From: Psychrobacter sp. Ps6
Lineage (GTDB): Bacteria; Pseudomonadota; Gammaproteobacteria; Pseudomonadales; Moraxellaceae
Direction of reading: 5' to 3'
Assembly (NCBI RefSeq): GCF_022129235.1
Contig: NZ_JADQAI010000006.1
Coordinates: 62,001-126,000 of the forward strand
Length of the DNA: 64,000 nucleotides
Position 1 is the first letter of the stretch. The number at the start of each line of letters is the position of its first letter. Of the stretch, positions 26,407 through 38,780 are shown one piece after another. The notes beneath the pieces were generated by a model. That model did no database searches. It was not told the origin of the DNA and saw only the letters and a list, made by a program, of their open reading frames with translations. A program made the position numbers and the translations under genes.

Positions 26407-27828
26407 TTAACGAGACTTTTTATCTTTAGTAGTGAATTTCTTCGCACGATTGCGCTCACGCTGACGCAATTGCTGTGTTTTTGCCTTGGTTGGCGTGTCG
26501 CTCTTATTGGCGTATGGATTGTCATTTTGTTTAAAGATGACGTTGAGCGGCGTACCTTCAAGCTTAAATACTTGACGGAACTGGTTCTCTAAGTAACGCT
26601 GATAGCTCTTAGGAAGCGCGCTGGTTTGATTGCCATGGATCACGATAACAGGTGGATTGTGACCACCGATATGTGCATAACGTAGCTTAATACGGCGACC
26701 AGCAATAGTTGGTGGCGGATTGGCAGTGACAGCATCTTGCAAGATTTGCGTCAAGCGATTGGTCGAGACTTCAAACATCGAAGACTTATATGCACGCAAG
26801 ATAGATGGATATAAATTACCCACACCAGTCCCATGTAGCGCTGATATTAAATGCACTTTTACATAGGGGATAAAGTTAAAACGACGATCCATCTCAAGCT
26901 TAATATAGTCTCTTTGATCTGGCGTCAAACCATCCCATTTGTTGATCGCGACGACTAGAGCACGACCAGCATCAAGCGCATAGCCAATCATATGCAAATC
27001 TTGGTCAACGATACCTTCATGCGCATCAATGACAATAACGGTTACATTAGAGTCTTCAATCGCTTGCAAGGTTTTGATAACAGAGAATTTTTCTACTTTT
27101 TCATCGATTTTACCGCGGCGACGTACACCAGCAGTATCAATCAATACGTAGTCTCTGCCCTCACGCTGATAAGGAATATAAATACTATCACGCGTCGTAC
27201 CAGGCATATCGAATACCACCACTCGATCTTCACCCAACAGACGGTTAACCAGTGTTGATTTACCAACGTTTGGACGACCAATGATGGCAAGCTTCAACCC
27301 TCTTGGCTCTACTATATTCTCTTGCTCAGGCATATCAGCCGTTAGCACTTCAAGCAAGTTGCCTACACCGCGACCATGGCTGGCTGCCATCGGATACGGC
27401 TCGCCCAATCCTAGTGCATAGAATTCCGCTGGCGCTGAATCGTGGACGCCATCAACTTTATTGGCAACGACATAAACCGGTTTGCCTAGAGTATGCAAAA
27501 ACTTGCCAATCTCAGCGTCAGCACCGATCATACCAGCACGAGCATCAACGACGAATACAATGATATCTGCTTCGTGAATCGCGGTATGCGACTGCTCAGA
27601 CATATAATCATCGATATTACCGCTGCCGTCATCTGCTTCACCAATACCACCAGTATCCACAACGATGAAAGATTTATCTTCATAAGTCGCATCACCGTAT
27701 TGACGGTCACGAGTCAATCCCGATAAATCAGCAACCAATGCCTGCCGACTTTTTGTGAACTGATTAAATAAGGTGGATTTACCGACGTTTGGACGACCAA
27801 TTAAGGCGACCACAGGCTTGATACTCAT
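26407..27828 (-). CDS. der: Ribosome-assembly GTPase Der (EngA)
   Basis: Double GTPase needed for 50S subunit maturation. Two G domains are in tandem, each with G1 GRPNVGKST (residues about 11 and 187), G3 DTGG or DTAG, and G4 NKVD or NKWD, followed by a KH-like domain. The C-terminus is a short basic tail ([13 protein letters not shown]). At 473 residues the length is standard. It is the last gene of the conserved ndk-to-der block. bamB lies 316 bases upstream, and that gap probably holds a der promoter. Confidence 0.97.
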   Translation of the reverse strand: MSIKPVVALIGRPNVGKSTLFNQFTKSRQALVADLSGLTRDRQYGDATYEDKSFIVVDTGGIGEADDGSGNIDDYMSEQSHTAIHEADIIVFVVDARAGMIGADAEIGKFLHTLGKPVYVVANKVDGVHDSAPAEFYALGLGEPYPMAASHGRGVGNLLEVLTADMPEQENIVEPRGLKLAIIGRPNVGKSTLVNRLLGEDRVVVFDMPGTTRDSIYIPYQREGRDYVLIDTAGVRRRGKIDEKVEKFSVIKTLQAIEDSNVTVIVIDAHEGIVDQDLHMIGYALDAGRALVVAINKWDGLTPDQRDYIKLEMDRRFNFIPYVKVHLISALHGTGVGNLYPSILRAYKSSMFEVSTNRLTQILQDAVTANPPPTIAGRRIKLRYAHIGGHNPPVIVIHGNQTSALPKSYQRYLENQFRQVFKLEGTPLNVIFKQNDNPYANKSDTPTKAKTQQLRQRERNRAKKFTTKDKKSR

Positions 27829-28144
27829 GGGTTACTCTCAGTGAAAGGCACAATGACGGACAGTACAATTATTCTTATGACCACTGATATAGCAATAGTA
27901 ACGAATAAGGCTGCACTTAACCGCAAATTAAAATGAATGATAAAACAATAGCAAAAATAGTAGCTGGCTATTTTATGGCTAAAAAATAATTGGGACGACT
28001 AAATTATATATAGTATATATGGTTAGCACATCGGTCGCATAGAGTACGCGAAAGCCTGTACTTAAACAAGCGATTTACACAAGGCACTAAACGCTGACTA
28101 AGCAGCGTTTGTGTTTTATAGATAAAAACCAGTGTATTTTCTTA
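27829..28144. other. Intergenic region between bamB and der
   Basis: 316 AT-rich bases without a gene. It contains a perfect hairpin AAACGCTG / CAGCGTTT at 28089-28110, 35 bases past the bamB stop; it lacks a T-run in the bamB direction, so it is at best a weak terminator. TATATATAGTATATAT-like bases near 28006-28021 could belong to a der promoter. Confidence 0.45.
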
Positions 28145-29365
28145 TCAGCGCGTTAACTGCCAGATAGCAACTTGTCCTGACGTGCTTTGAGTCATGAGGC
28201 GATTGCCTTGTACTTGCAAGTTCGTCAGCGCCCCTTTTGTCTGCACGCGGCTAACGATATTGCCAGTAGCAGGGTCAAATAAATGTACCACACCGTCAAA
28301 ATCACCGACTGCAATATAATTGCCAATCATGACAGGATTGGTTAGGTCACGATAAGCCAGTGCCTCACTTTCCCACAATGTCTCGCCGCTATTGCGATCA
28401 TAGGCTACCACTTTACCATCTAGGCTAGTAGCAACGACTTGCTGAGGGTTGACAGCAAGTGCTTTTAAACTAGCAAGCTCATTGACGAACATCACTTGAC
28501 GTGAGGCTAAATCAATCCCCAATAGCTGACCACTATAACTAATCGCAAACAGCTGGTTTTTATCCACGATAGGTTTGCCATCGACATCGCTCATGCGCTC
28601 AACTTCGCTGCTTCCAGACCCAATACCGACACGTCTTGACCACTTTGGTAAGCCATTATCAACGGTGATTGCATGCAAACGACCATCAGCAGTCGCTAAT
28701 AATGCCGTTTCATTATCTAGCAAAGTTGGTGCCGCGCTACCACGCACGCTGATCGCTGGTACTTGCGTCGCGAACTGCCACACTGATTCACCAGTCTGTA
28801 GTGATAAGCCATGCAAGAAGCCATCATTTGCTGATAGTACCACACGATTATTACTGATAAGCGCTGGGGATAACACCGACCCTGACAACTGCTGCTGCCA
28901 GCGTTTTGCGCCAGTCATAGTATCAAACGCCATTACTTGACCATTGCGAGTACTCACGATCGCTGTCTGACTTAGAGCGTCTAACGCCACGCCACCTGTG
29001 ATCTGATCACCGACGTTAATCGACCATAAGCGCTCGCCTGCCTGATTAAACCCTATCAGATCACCACCACGTGATGCCGTAACGATTTGCCCATTGGCGT
29101 AACCAACTTGCAAATCTAGAGGGTCTTTCTTACTGGCTTTTTTGTTACCTACATCGGTGCTAAATACTGGCTGGAGCACGCTGATCGGTTGCGCAATTTG
29201 TACCAATTTTACTGGGTCGTTAACCACTGGTTTGATACCGCGGTTACACCCAATCACTGCAGTGCTCATCACGGCAAGTACTGCCACATGCATGACTGTC
29301 TTCTTGATGGTCTGGCTACTCAACGTAGTTTTTAACATTTTTCTAGAGCGAATAGATTGAGTCAT
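28145..29365 (-). CDS. bamB: Outer-membrane assembly lipoprotein BamB
   Basis: Beta-propeller lipoprotein of the BAM complex that folds outer-membrane barrels. The 406 residues open with a long basic start and a lipoprotein signal (Cys40 in MSTAVIGC). PQQ-like blades follow, each with a GxVxAxDxxTGxxxW pattern (for example GQVMAFDTMTGAKRWQ, GKVVAYDRNSGETLWE and GVVHLFDPATG). An internal ATG at 29338 would give a shorter signal. It lies between yfgM and der, as in E. coli. Confidence 0.95.
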   Translation of the reverse strand: MTQSIRSRKMLKTTLSSQTIKKTVMHVAVLAVMSTAVIGCNRGIKPVVNDPVKLVQIAQPISVLQPVFSTDVGNKKASKKDPLDLQVGYANGQIVTASRGGDLIGFNQAGERLWSINVGDQITGGVALDALSQTAIVSTRNGQVMAFDTMTGAKRWQQQLSGSVLSPALISNNRVVLSANDGFLHGLSLQTGESVWQFATQVPAISVRGSAAPTLLDNETALLATADGRLHAITVDNGLPKWSRRVGIGSGSSEVERMSDVDGKPIVDKNQLFAISYSGQLLGIDLASRQVMFVNELASLKALAVNPQQVVATSLDGKVVAYDRNSGETLWESEALAYRDLTNPVMIGNYIAVGDFDGVVHLFDPATGNIVSRVQTKGALTNLQVQGNRLMTQSTSGQVAIWQLTR

Positions 29366-29507
29366 TATATGTTCTCACTACAAATGAATTATTATTAATT
29401 GGTACATTGGCCAACAGCACATTAGTCATTATGACGTCATATCAAAAAGCATTTAGACGATTGCTACTGCTCAATACTATACTTAGCGATTTACTGAACT
29501 TATTGAC

Positions 29508-30302
29508 TTACTGAACAGCTTCAACGCTCGTACTTTCTGAGTTTTCAACCACCAATGGCTGCTCAGGAGTAGCTGTTTCTTGAATAAGACTGGTAGGCCC
29601 AGCAATTGGCTCAGGGGTGACACCTAAGCTTTCCATCTTTAAGGCCAATACTGCACGCGTTTCTTGGCGGCTACGTAATAGCTCCCAAGCATTATTGTAA
29701 GACTTAATCGCTGATTCTTTGTTGTCTTGTGCCAAGTAAATATCACCCAGCAGCTCTTGCTGACTGGCTTCAAACGAGCTTGGCATATCGTTATTGGCTT
29801 CTGACAAGGCTGCATCTGCATCGCCTGTCGCCAGTAACGTCTTGGCATAACGCAGCTGAGTAATTGCCTTTAGACCGGCATCGCCCAGATCAATGGCGAG
29901 TGCTTGCTTAAATGTCTCAGCTGCCGCCGTAAAATCATCATTATCGACCTGTTGACGAGCTTTTATCATCAGCGCTTGCCAGGCATAAACTGACTCACCA
30001 TGCGTACTGACTAAAGTATCAATATCTTTATCTAGCTGTGTGCGGCTCTGTACAAGCGCCTCTTGCGCGTCGGCTTCTAGATCTGGATTTTGCGAAGCCA
30101 AGCTGACTTCTTCATTCAATCGCTGGATATCGGCATATTGATCAGCGGCGACAGTATCTACTCGCGCATGGTTGTTCTGCCAGTATGTCCAGCCAAAATA
30201 AGCAGCCAGTGCCAACAAAATCGCAGTGACAATATAACTACCATACTGCTTTAATGCTTGCATGGAGTTGTCTGCATTCGGCGAATTGGGGGTCAGAGCC
30301 AT
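29508..30302 (-). CDS. yfgM: YfgM-like tetratricopeptide membrane protein
   Basis: In E. coli, YfgM is an inner-membrane protein with a periplasmic TPR domain that associates with PpiD and the Sec translocon. Here the 264 residues have one membrane helix at about 21-38 (YIVTAILLALAAYFGWTYW) and a TPR-like helical region (TFKQALAIDLGDAGL and LGDIYLAQDNKESAIKSYNNAW). It ends in an acidic low-complexity tail of about 45 residues. Its position between hisS and bamB matches the conserved order. Confidence 0.88.
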   Translation of the reverse strand: MALTPNSPNADNSMQALKQYGSYIVTAILLALAAYFGWTYWQNNHARVDTVAADQYADIQRLNEEVSLASQNPDLEADAQEALVQSRTQLDKDIDTLVSTHGESVYAWQALMIKARQQVDNDDFTAAAETFKQALAIDLGDAGLKAITQLRYAKTLLATGDADAALSEANNDMPSSFEASQQELLGDIYLAQDNKESAIKSYNNAWELLRSRQETRAVLALKMESLGVTPEPIAGPTSLIQETATPEQPLVVENSESTSVEAVQ

Positions 30303-30372
30303 ATATATTTACCTGATAAAATGTACATTAAATTGCTGATGCCAAAATCAAAACTGCGGCGTTGCAAGACGA

Positions 30373-31674
30373 TTATTTACGAGAAAAGTTATCTTTACTC
30401 GATAGCCAATCTTGTGTGACAGTCTGTTGCTCACCCGTCTGCATGTCTTTGACACTGATGGTATTATCATCCAGCTCTTGCTGTGCAATAATAACTGTCA
30501 ATGCTGCGCCTGACTTATCTGCCTTTTTCATTTGCGCTTTTAGACTCGTTGCACTTGCCATCTTCACGCGTACATCTGGACGACTATAACGTAGGTTTTG
30601 TGCGTAGCTGATACCTGCACTATAAACGTCAGGATGCGCCACAACAAAGACATCACAAGCGGGTTTGTCAGCAATCGGTGCCACGGCTTCCATGAGTAGC
30701 AATAAGCGCTCTAGCCCCATCGCAAAACCAATAGCCGGTTCAGATTTTACAGGTTTTTTATCTGACTTATCATCGTTTGTACCTATGGACTTTAATTGTC
30801 CAACCAGACCGTCATAGCGACCACCAGCACATACCGTCGCTTGACTGCCAAGCTTGTCCGTTACCCACTCAAAAACCGTTTTATTATAATAATCAAGACC
30901 GCGCACCAGATGTGGATTGATTTCAAAATCGATACCAAGCGCAGTCAGATAAGCTTGGACTTGTTCGAAGTGCGCCACACTCTCTGTACCCAAGAAGTCA
31001 GCAAGCTTTGGTGCGTCTGCTAATACTGCCTGCGTACTTGCTTCTTTACTATCTAAGATACGTAATGGGTTGGTCGTCAAGCGGCGCTTACTGTCTTCGT
31101 CTAATTGATCTTTTTTGTCCGTCAAATAGGCAACCAGCGCTTCGCGATAGGCATGGCGCTCATCAAGCTCACCTAGGCTGTTTAGCTGTAAGTGCATCTC
31201 ATCTTTTAGGCCCAGTTCTTGCCACATCAGATGCGTCATTGCAATCAGCTCAGCATCAGCGTCTGGTAGTGCACTGCCAAAGCTCTCGACACCCAGCTGA
31301 TGAAACTGACGATAACGGCCTTTTTGCGGACGCTCATAGCGGAACATTGGACCAACGTACCAAAGCTTCGGCGTGTCCCCACGCAATAAGTTATGCTCGA
31401 TAACGGCACGTACTGCTCCTGCTGTACCTTCAGGGCGCAAGGCCAAAGGCGTCGGTGGCTCAGATTTATCAGTGAAACTGTACATCTCTTTTTCAACGAT
31501 ATCTGTCGCGCCGCCAATAGCACGGGCAAACAGATCAGTTTGCTCAACGATAGGCAAGCGAATATGCTCATAACCATATCTACCAAGTACATCAGCCAAT
31601 ATCGCTTCTAGATGCAGCCACTTTGCTGATTGATCAGGTAAAATGTCATTAAACCCTTTAATAGCTTTAATCAT
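30373..31674 (-). CDS. hisS: Histidyl-tRNA synthetase
   Basis: Class II synthetase charging tRNA-His in the cytoplasm. Motif 2 region [17 protein letters not shown], the histidine-binding segments [12 protein letters not shown] and [12 protein letters not shown], and motif 3 [12 protein letters not shown] are all present, followed by the anticodon-binding domain from about residue 335. The 433-residue length is normal. It sits between ispG and yfgM. A shorter paralogue lacking charging function, hisZ, occurs at 38781-40076. Confidence 0.97.
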   Translation of the reverse strand: MIKAIKGFNDILPDQSAKWLHLEAILADVLGRYGYEHIRLPIVEQTDLFARAIGGATDIVEKEMYSFTDKSEPPTPLALRPEGTAGAVRAVIEHNLLRGDTPKLWYVGPMFRYERPQKGRYRQFHQLGVESFGSALPDADAELIAMTHLMWQELGLKDEMHLQLNSLGELDERHAYREALVAYLTDKKDQLDEDSKRRLTTNPLRILDSKEASTQAVLADAPKLADFLGTESVAHFEQVQAYLTALGIDFEINPHLVRGLDYYNKTVFEWVTDKLGSQATVCAGGRYDGLVGQLKSIGTNDDKSDKKPVKSEPAIGFAMGLERLLLLMEAVAPIADKPACDVFVVAHPDVYSAGISYAQNLRYSRPDVRVKMASATSLKAQMKKADKSGAALTVIIAQQELDDNTISVKDMQTGEQQTVTQDWLSSKDNFSRK

Positions 31675-31795
31675 GATACGGTCATGTCCTTAAAATTTAA
31701 CAGTTATATCTATTGTTGTTATCTACGTATTAAAATAAAAAATGTGCTGCCTACCCTTTGTCCACATAGCAAAAAGCAGATACTTATATTGCGAC

Positions 31796-32911
31796 TTATT
31801 TTACGCGAATAATCTCGTTCTCGCGCTTTTTCGCCAAATCTTCTGCATGGGCGCGAACCATACTTTCTATTTCATCGACTAAATTGTCAGTATCGATAAG
31901 ATGGCTTTTTTGACCCATACGGTATACCAGTGATCTTGGTGCGGCACCAACGATACCAATATCTGCTTCTTTTGCTTCGCCTGGACCATTCACTTTACAA
32001 CCAATCACAGATAGATCCATTGGTTCACGGATGTCTTCCAAACGTGACTCTAATGCCGTCATCACTCTAATCACGTCAAACTCTTGACGCGAGCAGCTTG
32101 GGCAAGCGATAAAGTTTACGCCATTTGAGCGGATATTAAGCGACTTTAAAATATCAAAACCAATCTTAATCTCTTCTTCAGGCTCAGCCGCTAAGGAGAT
32201 ACGAATAGTATCACCAATACCGTCTAATAACAGGCCACCAAGCGCAATGGCAGATTTGACAGCACCAGTACGGTAAACACCTGCTTCAGTGACACCTAAA
32301 TGCAGTGGGTTATCAATCTGCGCTGATAGCAGGCGATATGCATCCAGTGTCAAAAACACATTACTGGCTTTGACAGACACTTTGTATTGGTCAAAATTAA
32401 GACGCTCTAAAATGTCGATATGACGCATTGCTGACTCAAGCATCGCCTCCCCAGTCGGCTCAGTATATTTACGCTGAATGTCTTTTTCTAAAGAGCCTGC
32501 ATTGACGCCGATACGGATAGGGATATTGTGATACTTGGCACAAGCAACCACTTCACGCACCTTGGCATCGCTACCGATGTTACCAGGGTTGATACGCAAA
32601 CAATCAGCGCCGGCTTCAGCCACAGCTAAGGCAATCTTATGATCAAAATGCACGTCTGCAACCAAAGGTACGCTCACCAGTTTGCGAATCTCGCCAAAGG
32701 CTTTGACGGTATCCATCGTTGGCGTCGATACGCGCATCAAATCAGCGCCGGCTTCTACGCAACGCTCGATTTGAGCGACGGTTGCTGCCACATCACAAGT
32801 GTCAGTGTTGGTCATGCTCTGTACGCTAATTGGCGCATCACCACCAATCGCAACATCGCCGACATAGATTTTTTTGGTCAAACGGCGGTTAATAGGCGAT
32901 GGCATTGACAT
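31796..32911 (-). CDS. ispG: 4-hydroxy-3-methylbut-2-en-1-yl diphosphate synthase
   Basis: Iron-sulfur enzyme of the methylerythritol phosphate pathway, reducing methylerythritol cyclodiphosphate to HMBPP. A TIM barrel ([33 protein letters not shown]) is followed by the cluster-binding CPSCSR and GCKVNGPGE. The ATG at 32911 has AAGGA seven bases upstream. At 371 residues it has standard length. It follows rodZ in the conserved block. Confidence 0.97.
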   Translation of the reverse strand: MSMPSPINRRLTKKIYVGDVAIGGDAPISVQSMTNTDTCDVAATVAQIERCVEAGADLMRVSTPTMDTVKAFGEIRKLVSVPLVADVHFDHKIALAVAEAGADCLRINPGNIGSDAKVREVVACAKYHNIPIRIGVNAGSLEKDIQRKYTEPTGEAMLESAMRHIDILERLNFDQYKVSVKASNVFLTLDAYRLLSAQIDNPLHLGVTEAGVYRTGAVKSAIALGGLLLDGIGDTIRISLAAEPEEEIKIGFDILKSLNIRSNGVNFIACPSCSRQEFDVIRVMTALESRLEDIREPMDLSVIGCKVNGPGEAKEADIGIVGAAPRSLVYRMGQKSHLIDTDNLVDEIESMVRAHAEDLAKKRENEIIRVK

Positions 32912-33028
32912 AGATAAATCCTTGAATCAAAAATAGAAAAACCACAGGCTTGTATATATAAATAAACTTAGACGTATAGTAGTTTTATTAAACACTAGTA
33001 ATCATGCTCGATAAGAGGCCAATGATGA

Positions 33029-33850
33029 CTAAGGTACTAGCTCAAAGGTAGCTTGCTTATCCGTTGCATAAGTATCTAAAGCAACCGTTTCTTGATTGAG
33101 CATCAAGCTAACATTATCGATATTATCAATTTGTACACTAAATGGTGGCACACCTGATAGGTCATAGTCACCTGCCGTCTGTGAACCGCTGATGAGACTA
33201 TTACCCGATGCATCCGTGATGCTAACCACAGCATCATCGGTCAACTTCACGTTTAAAAAAGCCGTATCTGCACTGGCAGCCCCTAAATTCAACGCAGAGC
33301 CAGACGCACCGACACCACTTGCATCATTGCTAATTGCAGCCCCTTGCGCTTGCTCAATAGCAGATACATCTTCAACAGTAGAGACAGGCTCTTGGTTATT
33401 TTCTTTACTCGCATTGCTTACCATGCGAAATAAAAATACTGCCAAGATAATGAGTCCAATCACACCGATGATCAATAGCGGATTAAAACGAATGCGATTG
33501 TGTGTATCGCGCTGCAGCGTGCCCATTGGTTGCAATGGTGTATCAGTATTGTTGACCGATTTGGCTTTGAGCTCATTGGGGTAAGCGGCATCAAAGCTAC
33601 TCGCGATTTTGGCTGAGTCTAGGCCCAAGTATTTGGCATAGTTAATAGCAAAGCCGCGAGCAAATGCCGCTTGCGGTAATTCAGCAAAGTTTTCGCTCTC
33701 TAGTGCTTCTAGATGACGTTTTAAGATAAATAACTCGGCAGCCGCCTCTTCTAAACTGACTTGCTTCGTTTTACGGGCTTGCTGCAACGTGGCACCAAAT
33801 GATCCCTGAGCGTTAGATTGAGTGTTTGATGATGGGGTGATCATTTCCAT
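33029..33850 (-). CDS. rodZ: Cytoskeletal membrane protein RodZ
   Basis: Links MreB filaments to the elongation machinery. The 273 residues have an N-terminal Cro/C1-like helix-turn-helix at about 18-80 (LQQARKTKQVSLEEAAAELF), a membrane helix at about 116-137, a Ser/Ala/Asn-rich periplasmic linker, and a C-terminal DUF4115-type beta domain (VSITDASGNSLISGSQTAG). It overlaps the end of pilF by ten bases, implying coupled expression. Confidence 0.93.
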   Translation of the reverse strand: MEMITPSSNTQSNAQGSFGATLQQARKTKQVSLEEAAAELFILKRHLEALESENFAELPQAAFARGFAINYAKYLGLDSAKIASSFDAAYPNELKAKSVNNTDTPLQPMGTLQRDTHNRIRFNPLLIIGVIGLIILAVFLFRMVSNASKENNQEPVSTVEDVSAIEQAQGAAISNDASGVGASGSALNLGAASADTAFLNVKLTDDAVVSITDASGNSLISGSQTAGDYDLSGVPPFSVQIDNIDNVSLMLNQETVALDTYATDKQATFELVP

Positions 33851-34824
33851 GGTGCCTCTGGATTGTTAAGCCAAGTCTTAAGTTGTTTCGCTTCGTCGCT
33901 CAATGGATAAGCGGACAAAAGCTGCTGTGCCAATTGCTGGCGAGTTGTAATGTTGTTTTGTGCTGCCGCAAGTTTGATACCTTGTAGGAGCAATCTAGGA
34001 CTGATGCCCTGCCCTTGTACCAATATCAAGGTCTCGTCATACAAGCGCTGAGCCTGTGGCACACGCTGCTGCTCAAGCAATAAATCTACCAGCTCAATAT
34101 GAGCAATAATACTGTTGCGATTGCCATCGAGGGCCCGCAAAAACGCTTTAGCAGCGGCACTATTGTCACCCAACTGAAGGTATGTACGCCCTAAATTCTC
34201 TAACGCACCGATACGACCTTCATAACCTAATGAGGCGCCTGCAATCTCAAACTGCTCCGCCGCCTCACGATAGCGCTTCATCTGTGATAAATAAACACCG
34301 TAATTATTGTGTGCTTGCACAAATTCTTTATCGAGCGCGATGGCTTTTTTAAAGTACTGATCGGCTTTTGCAAGATTAATGCGGCTGCCTTCTTGCTGCA
34401 ACAAAACGCCCATCATATCATAGGCTGGCGCGTAACGGCTATCCGCAGAAAAGGCTTTTTCGAGTTGCCGCTGCGCCGTATCGAGCTCATTTTTGCGGAT
34501 ATATTGTGCAGCAAGTGAGGTACGTACACGAGCAATTTCTTGCTGATCTAAGTTGCGATCACCGCTGGGCCTCGTGGATGTCTGATAAGGCGCGATGCCT
34601 GACAAGTCATTGTTTGGCGTACTTTGACAGCCACTTAGCAATAATCCTGCGAGTGCGGCGGCCAGTAATGCGCACTTCGGTGCAGTGACTCGGTTCGTCA
34701 CCACACTTGCCTTTTTATAGAGGTTGAAAAATGGTTTTTGCTCTACCAACTGATAAGAATTTTTAGAAGTCATCATAGCCGCCATCATAAAACTGTGGTT
34801 CAATGCGTTCGATCTTCGAGGCAT
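33841..34824 (-). CDS. pilF: Type IV pilus assembly lipoprotein PilF/PilW (TPR)
   Basis: Outer-membrane lipoprotein that pilots assembly of the PilQ secretin. The 327-residue frame has a lipobox LLLSGC (Cys66), preceded by an unusually long N-terminus; the ATG at 34773 would shorten it by 17 residues. About six TPR motifs follow (VRTSLAAQYIRKNELDTA, YAPAYDMMGVLLQQEG, VQAHNNYGVYLSQMKRYREA, LGRTYLQLGDNSAAAKAF). Position between rlmN and rodZ is conserved. No other pilus genes lie in the window. Confidence 0.92.
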   Translation of the reverse strand: MPRRSNALNHSFMMAAMMTSKNSYQLVEQKPFFNLYKKASVVTNRVTAPKCALLAAALAGLLLSGCQSTPNNDLSGIAPYQTSTRPSGDRNLDQQEIARVRTSLAAQYIRKNELDTAQRQLEKAFSADSRYAPAYDMMGVLLQQEGSRINLAKADQYFKKAIALDKEFVQAHNNYGVYLSQMKRYREAAEQFEIAGASLGYEGRIGALENLGRTYLQLGDNSAAAKAFLRALDGNRNSIIAHIELVDLLLEQQRVPQAQRLYDETLILVQGQGISPRLLLQGIKLAAAQNNITTRQQLAQQLLSAYPLSDEAKQLKTWLNNPEAPWK

Positions 34825-34988
34825 CAGTTTAATAGATTTAGCCCCTATAAGTACAATTTAGTTGTTATTAATTGCTATGTTCTTCAATCTTGACCGTTAT
34901 TGATACATTTTCATTACCGTTGCGACAGATAAAAGACAGCTAAGCCTTTAGAACAGACGGATATTTATCCTGCCATATGCAAAACGTA

Positions 34989-36218
34989 TCAAACATTTTC
35001 ACGATCTTTGATGCTCTGTTGCCACGCTGCTGAACGTCTGGTACGATCAGCCACTTGTCCAACTAACTGACCGCAGGCGGCATCAATATCATCACCACGT
35101 GTTTGACGAACAGTACAGACAAACCCAGCTTCGCTCAGTATATTGCTAAACGCATGAATACGATTGTTGCTTGACTTGTCGTACGGCGCATGTGGGAAAG
35201 GATTAAACGGAATAAGATTTATCTTACTTGGCAGCCCTTCTAATAATGCGACCAACTGGTGAGCATGCTCATTGCTATCATTGACACCATCGAGCATCAC
35301 ATACTCAATCGTGACGTGCTTTTTATGACGCGGATTGACATCATAGACGTAGTTTTTCGCAGCGGCAATCAGCTCATCTAACGGATATTTTTTATTAATA
35401 GGTACTAATTCGTTACGCAGCTCATCGTTTGGTGCATGTAATGAGATGGCCAATGCCACATCAATATCTTGCGCCAGTTGATACATTTTCGGCACGACAC
35501 CAGAAGTCGATAAGGTGACGCGGCGCTTTGATAGTCCATAAGCATGATCGCTTAGCATGATCTCCATCGAGCTTACCACAGGCTTATAGTTCAATAGTGG
35601 TTCGCCCATACCCATCATCACCACGTTGGTAACGTTATTTTCCCATAGGCTATGATCGACGTTTTCTAAGCTTTCATTTTCGTCCGTCATATATGAAGCA
35701 TTAGCGACCCACAGCTGTCCGATAATCTCAGCGGCACTTAAATCACGCTCAAACCCTTGCTTGCCCGTACTACAAAAACTACAATCGAGCGCGCAGCCAA
35801 CTTGCGAAGACACACATAGCGTTTTGCGGCCGTTTAGTTTGCTGTCATCAGCCGGAATCAATACGGTTTCGACCAATGAGCCGCCTGTCACTTCAAACAC
35901 CCATTTACGCGTGCCATCATCGCTGTATTGACGGTGGATAATCTTGGGCGGAACCACACAAGCATTGAGCGATAATTTATCGCGCAGTGTTTTACTCAAG
36001 TTGGTCATCTTCTCAAAGTCCGTCACCCCATGCTGATAAATCCACTTGATGACCTGAGTCGCACGGAATGGCTTTTCACCGATACTTTTGAAGTAATTAG
36101 ACAGCTGTGCTTGTGTCATGCCTAATAGATTGGTTTTTGCGTGCGCCTCGTCTACTAGCTTAATACTATCAGTAAGCTTGGTAGGTACGTGCTGGGTTGG
36201 TGCTTGAACAGTTGACAT
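34989..36218 (-). CDS. rlmN: Dual-specificity 23S rRNA A2503 / tRNA A37 C2-methyltransferase
   Basis: Radical-SAM methylase adding methyl to C2 of A2503 in 23S rRNA and A37 of some tRNAs. The cluster motif CALDCSFC lies near residues 138-145, GMGEPLLNY and the reactive C-terminal cysteine in AACGQL are present. I chose the ATG at 36218 (409 residues) because the frame before it (MHAKRLPI) has no ribosome site. Upstream towards ndk are about 350 non-coding bases. Confidence 0.95.
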   Translation of the reverse strand: MSTVQAPTQHVPTKLTDSIKLVDEAHAKTNLLGMTQAQLSNYFKSIGEKPFRATQVIKWIYQHGVTDFEKMTNLSKTLRDKLSLNACVVPPKIIHRQYSDDGTRKWVFEVTGGSLVETVLIPADDSKLNGRKTLCVSSQVGCALDCSFCSTGKQGFERDLSAAEIIGQLWVANASYMTDENESLENVDHSLWENNVTNVVMMGMGEPLLNYKPVVSSMEIMLSDHAYGLSKRRVTLSTSGVVPKMYQLAQDIDVALAISLHAPNDELRNELVPINKKYPLDELIAAAKNYVYDVNPRHKKHVTIEYVMLDGVNDSNEHAHQLVALLEGLPSKINLIPFNPFPHAPYDKSSNNRIHAFSNILSEAGFVCTVRQTRGDDIDAACGQLVGQVADRTRRSAAWQQSIKDRENV

Positions 36219-36567
36219 AATAGGTAACCTTTTTGCATGCACTTAAATAAGCGCTGCAATTATTGAGATGAGCGTTGCCGTACGTACGGCAGGAATGCAT
36301 GAGCAATCCGTTATGAGCGCAGTTTTGGTATATTGAGTAAAAACATGCTCATAAGGGATTGATAACGCTAGTTAAAACTAATAATGAGGGACCCTGCAGA
36401 TAATTTCAATCTAGAGTACGCTATTATAATCGAAGTCACCCGTTGGCAAATAGCGAAAACGATTTATAGCGAAAACGGCCTATACCCATAAGATATAAGC
36501 CGTCTTACACAACCTATTATTAACAATCAATATGCTAAATAAGAGCTGACATTAATAACCGCTGCTA
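36219..36567. other. Intergenic region between ndk and rlmN
   Basis: About 349 bases with no supported gene. Two features stand out: a 16-base palindrome at 36276-36291 and two copies of TAGCGAAAACG about 15 bases apart near 36451-36480. I found no clear terminator after ndk. Confidence 0.45.
36276..36291. repeat. Perfect 16-base palindrome upstream of rlmN
   Basis: TGCCGTACGTACGGCA is fully self-complementary and GC-containing, about 60 bases upstream of the rlmN start. With no loop and no T-run it is not a terminator, so an operator for a dimeric regulator is plausible. Confidence 0.5.
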
Positions 36568-36999
36568 TTAACGCGTACGTGCACAAACTTCGTCATCGCT
36601 GAAGAAGTAGCTGATTTCACGTGCTGCTGATTCAGCTGAGTCTGAGCCATGTACCGCGTTTTCGTCGATGCTGCTCGCGAAGTCAGCACGGATAGTGCCT
36701 TCAGCGGCTTCTTTTGGGTTAGTCGCGCCCATGATTTCACGATGCTTAGCGATCGCGTTTTCGCCTTCTAGTACTGATACCAATACTGGACCTGACATCA
36801 TGAATGACTTTAGGTCATTGTAGAATGGACGCTCAGCGTGCTCAGCGTAGAAACCGCCTGCTTTTTCGTCATCAAGTTGTAGCATTTTAGCGGCAACGAT
36901 TTTTAGACCCGCGTCTTCAAAGCGGCTATAGATAGCGCCGATGTGGTTGCCAGCAACTGCGTCAGGTTTGATGATAGATAAAGTACGTTCGTTAGCCAT
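36568..36999 (-). CDS. ndk: Nucleoside diphosphate kinase
   Basis: Equilibrates nucleoside di- and triphosphates through a phosphohistidine. The 143 residues contain [11 protein letters not shown] at the start and the active-site His in [13 protein letters not shown]. Length and motifs are standard. It is the first gene of the ndk-rlmN-pilF-rodZ-ispG-hisS-yfgM-bamB-der order. Confidence 0.98.
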   Translation of the reverse strand: MANERTLSIIKPDAVAGNHIGAIYSRFEDAGLKIVAAKMLQLDDEKAGGFYAEHAERPFYNDLKSFMMSGPVLVSVLEGENAIAKHREIMGATNPKEAAEGTIRADFASSIDENAVHGSDSAESAAREISYFFSDDEVCARTR

Positions 37000-37330
37000 G
37001 AAAAGCTCCTAATAAGTAATAAAATCGATAAAAGTCAAAGGGTTAACACTTTGTTTTGTCTTTGGCCACAATGTTGGATTTGGACTGATTTGACTGACAA
37101 GTGGTCTGTCAAATCAAAAACCTGAACGCCAACATAGGATTGCTGCCTATTATAATGATTAAGACTATAAATGATAGGGTTAATTTATGACTATAACTTG
37201 CATGACAGCAAATTTATTATTCATTAGTCGTTGATAATGCTATCAGTTATAACAAAAGCAAAAACCCCAATGCTCAGCACTGAGGTTTTTATTGATACTA
37301 CAGCCTACTGAATCACAGTAGCGCTAAAAA
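37000..37330. other. Intergenic region between purA and ndk
   Basis: 331 bases that should hold the ndk promoter (near 37000-37150) and the end of the purA transcript, marked by the hairpin at 37260-37290. No gene seen. Confidence 0.5.
37260..37290 (-). terminator. Rho-independent terminator after purA
   Basis: The arms AAAACCCCAATGC and GCACTGAGGTTTT pair with two mismatches; the minus strand ends in a T-run about 40 bases after the purA stop. Confidence 0.8.
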
Positions 37331-38629
<1,299 letters not shown>

Positions 38630-38780
38630 TTACCTTTATGTATTGAGGTGTGTGCAATAAAAGCTAAAAAATTAAAGTGACTTTATTGACGATATCTTTC
38701 TATATAAAAAAGCTTTCTGTCTAAAAACTTAGCGTTCTAATAAATGGTGCTTAATAAGCGCTCGCTTAACAAATGAATAG

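Noticed and set aside
28089..28110. AAACGCTG/CAGCGTTT hairpin after bamB as terminator
   Set aside because: The stem is perfect but no T-run follows it in the bamB direction, so I mention it only in the intergenic entry.
28575..28940. 121-codon plus-strand open frame
   Set aside because: Antisense to bamB, with no independent signal.
31008..31403. 131-codon plus-strand open frame
   Set aside because: It lies wholly inside hisS on the opposite strand, has no ribosome site and no recognisable protein features, so it is a shadow frame.
33192..33584. 130-codon plus-strand open frame with hydrophobic stretch
   Set aside because: Antisense to rodZ; the hydrophobic segment is the mirror of the rodZ membrane helix and linker codons.
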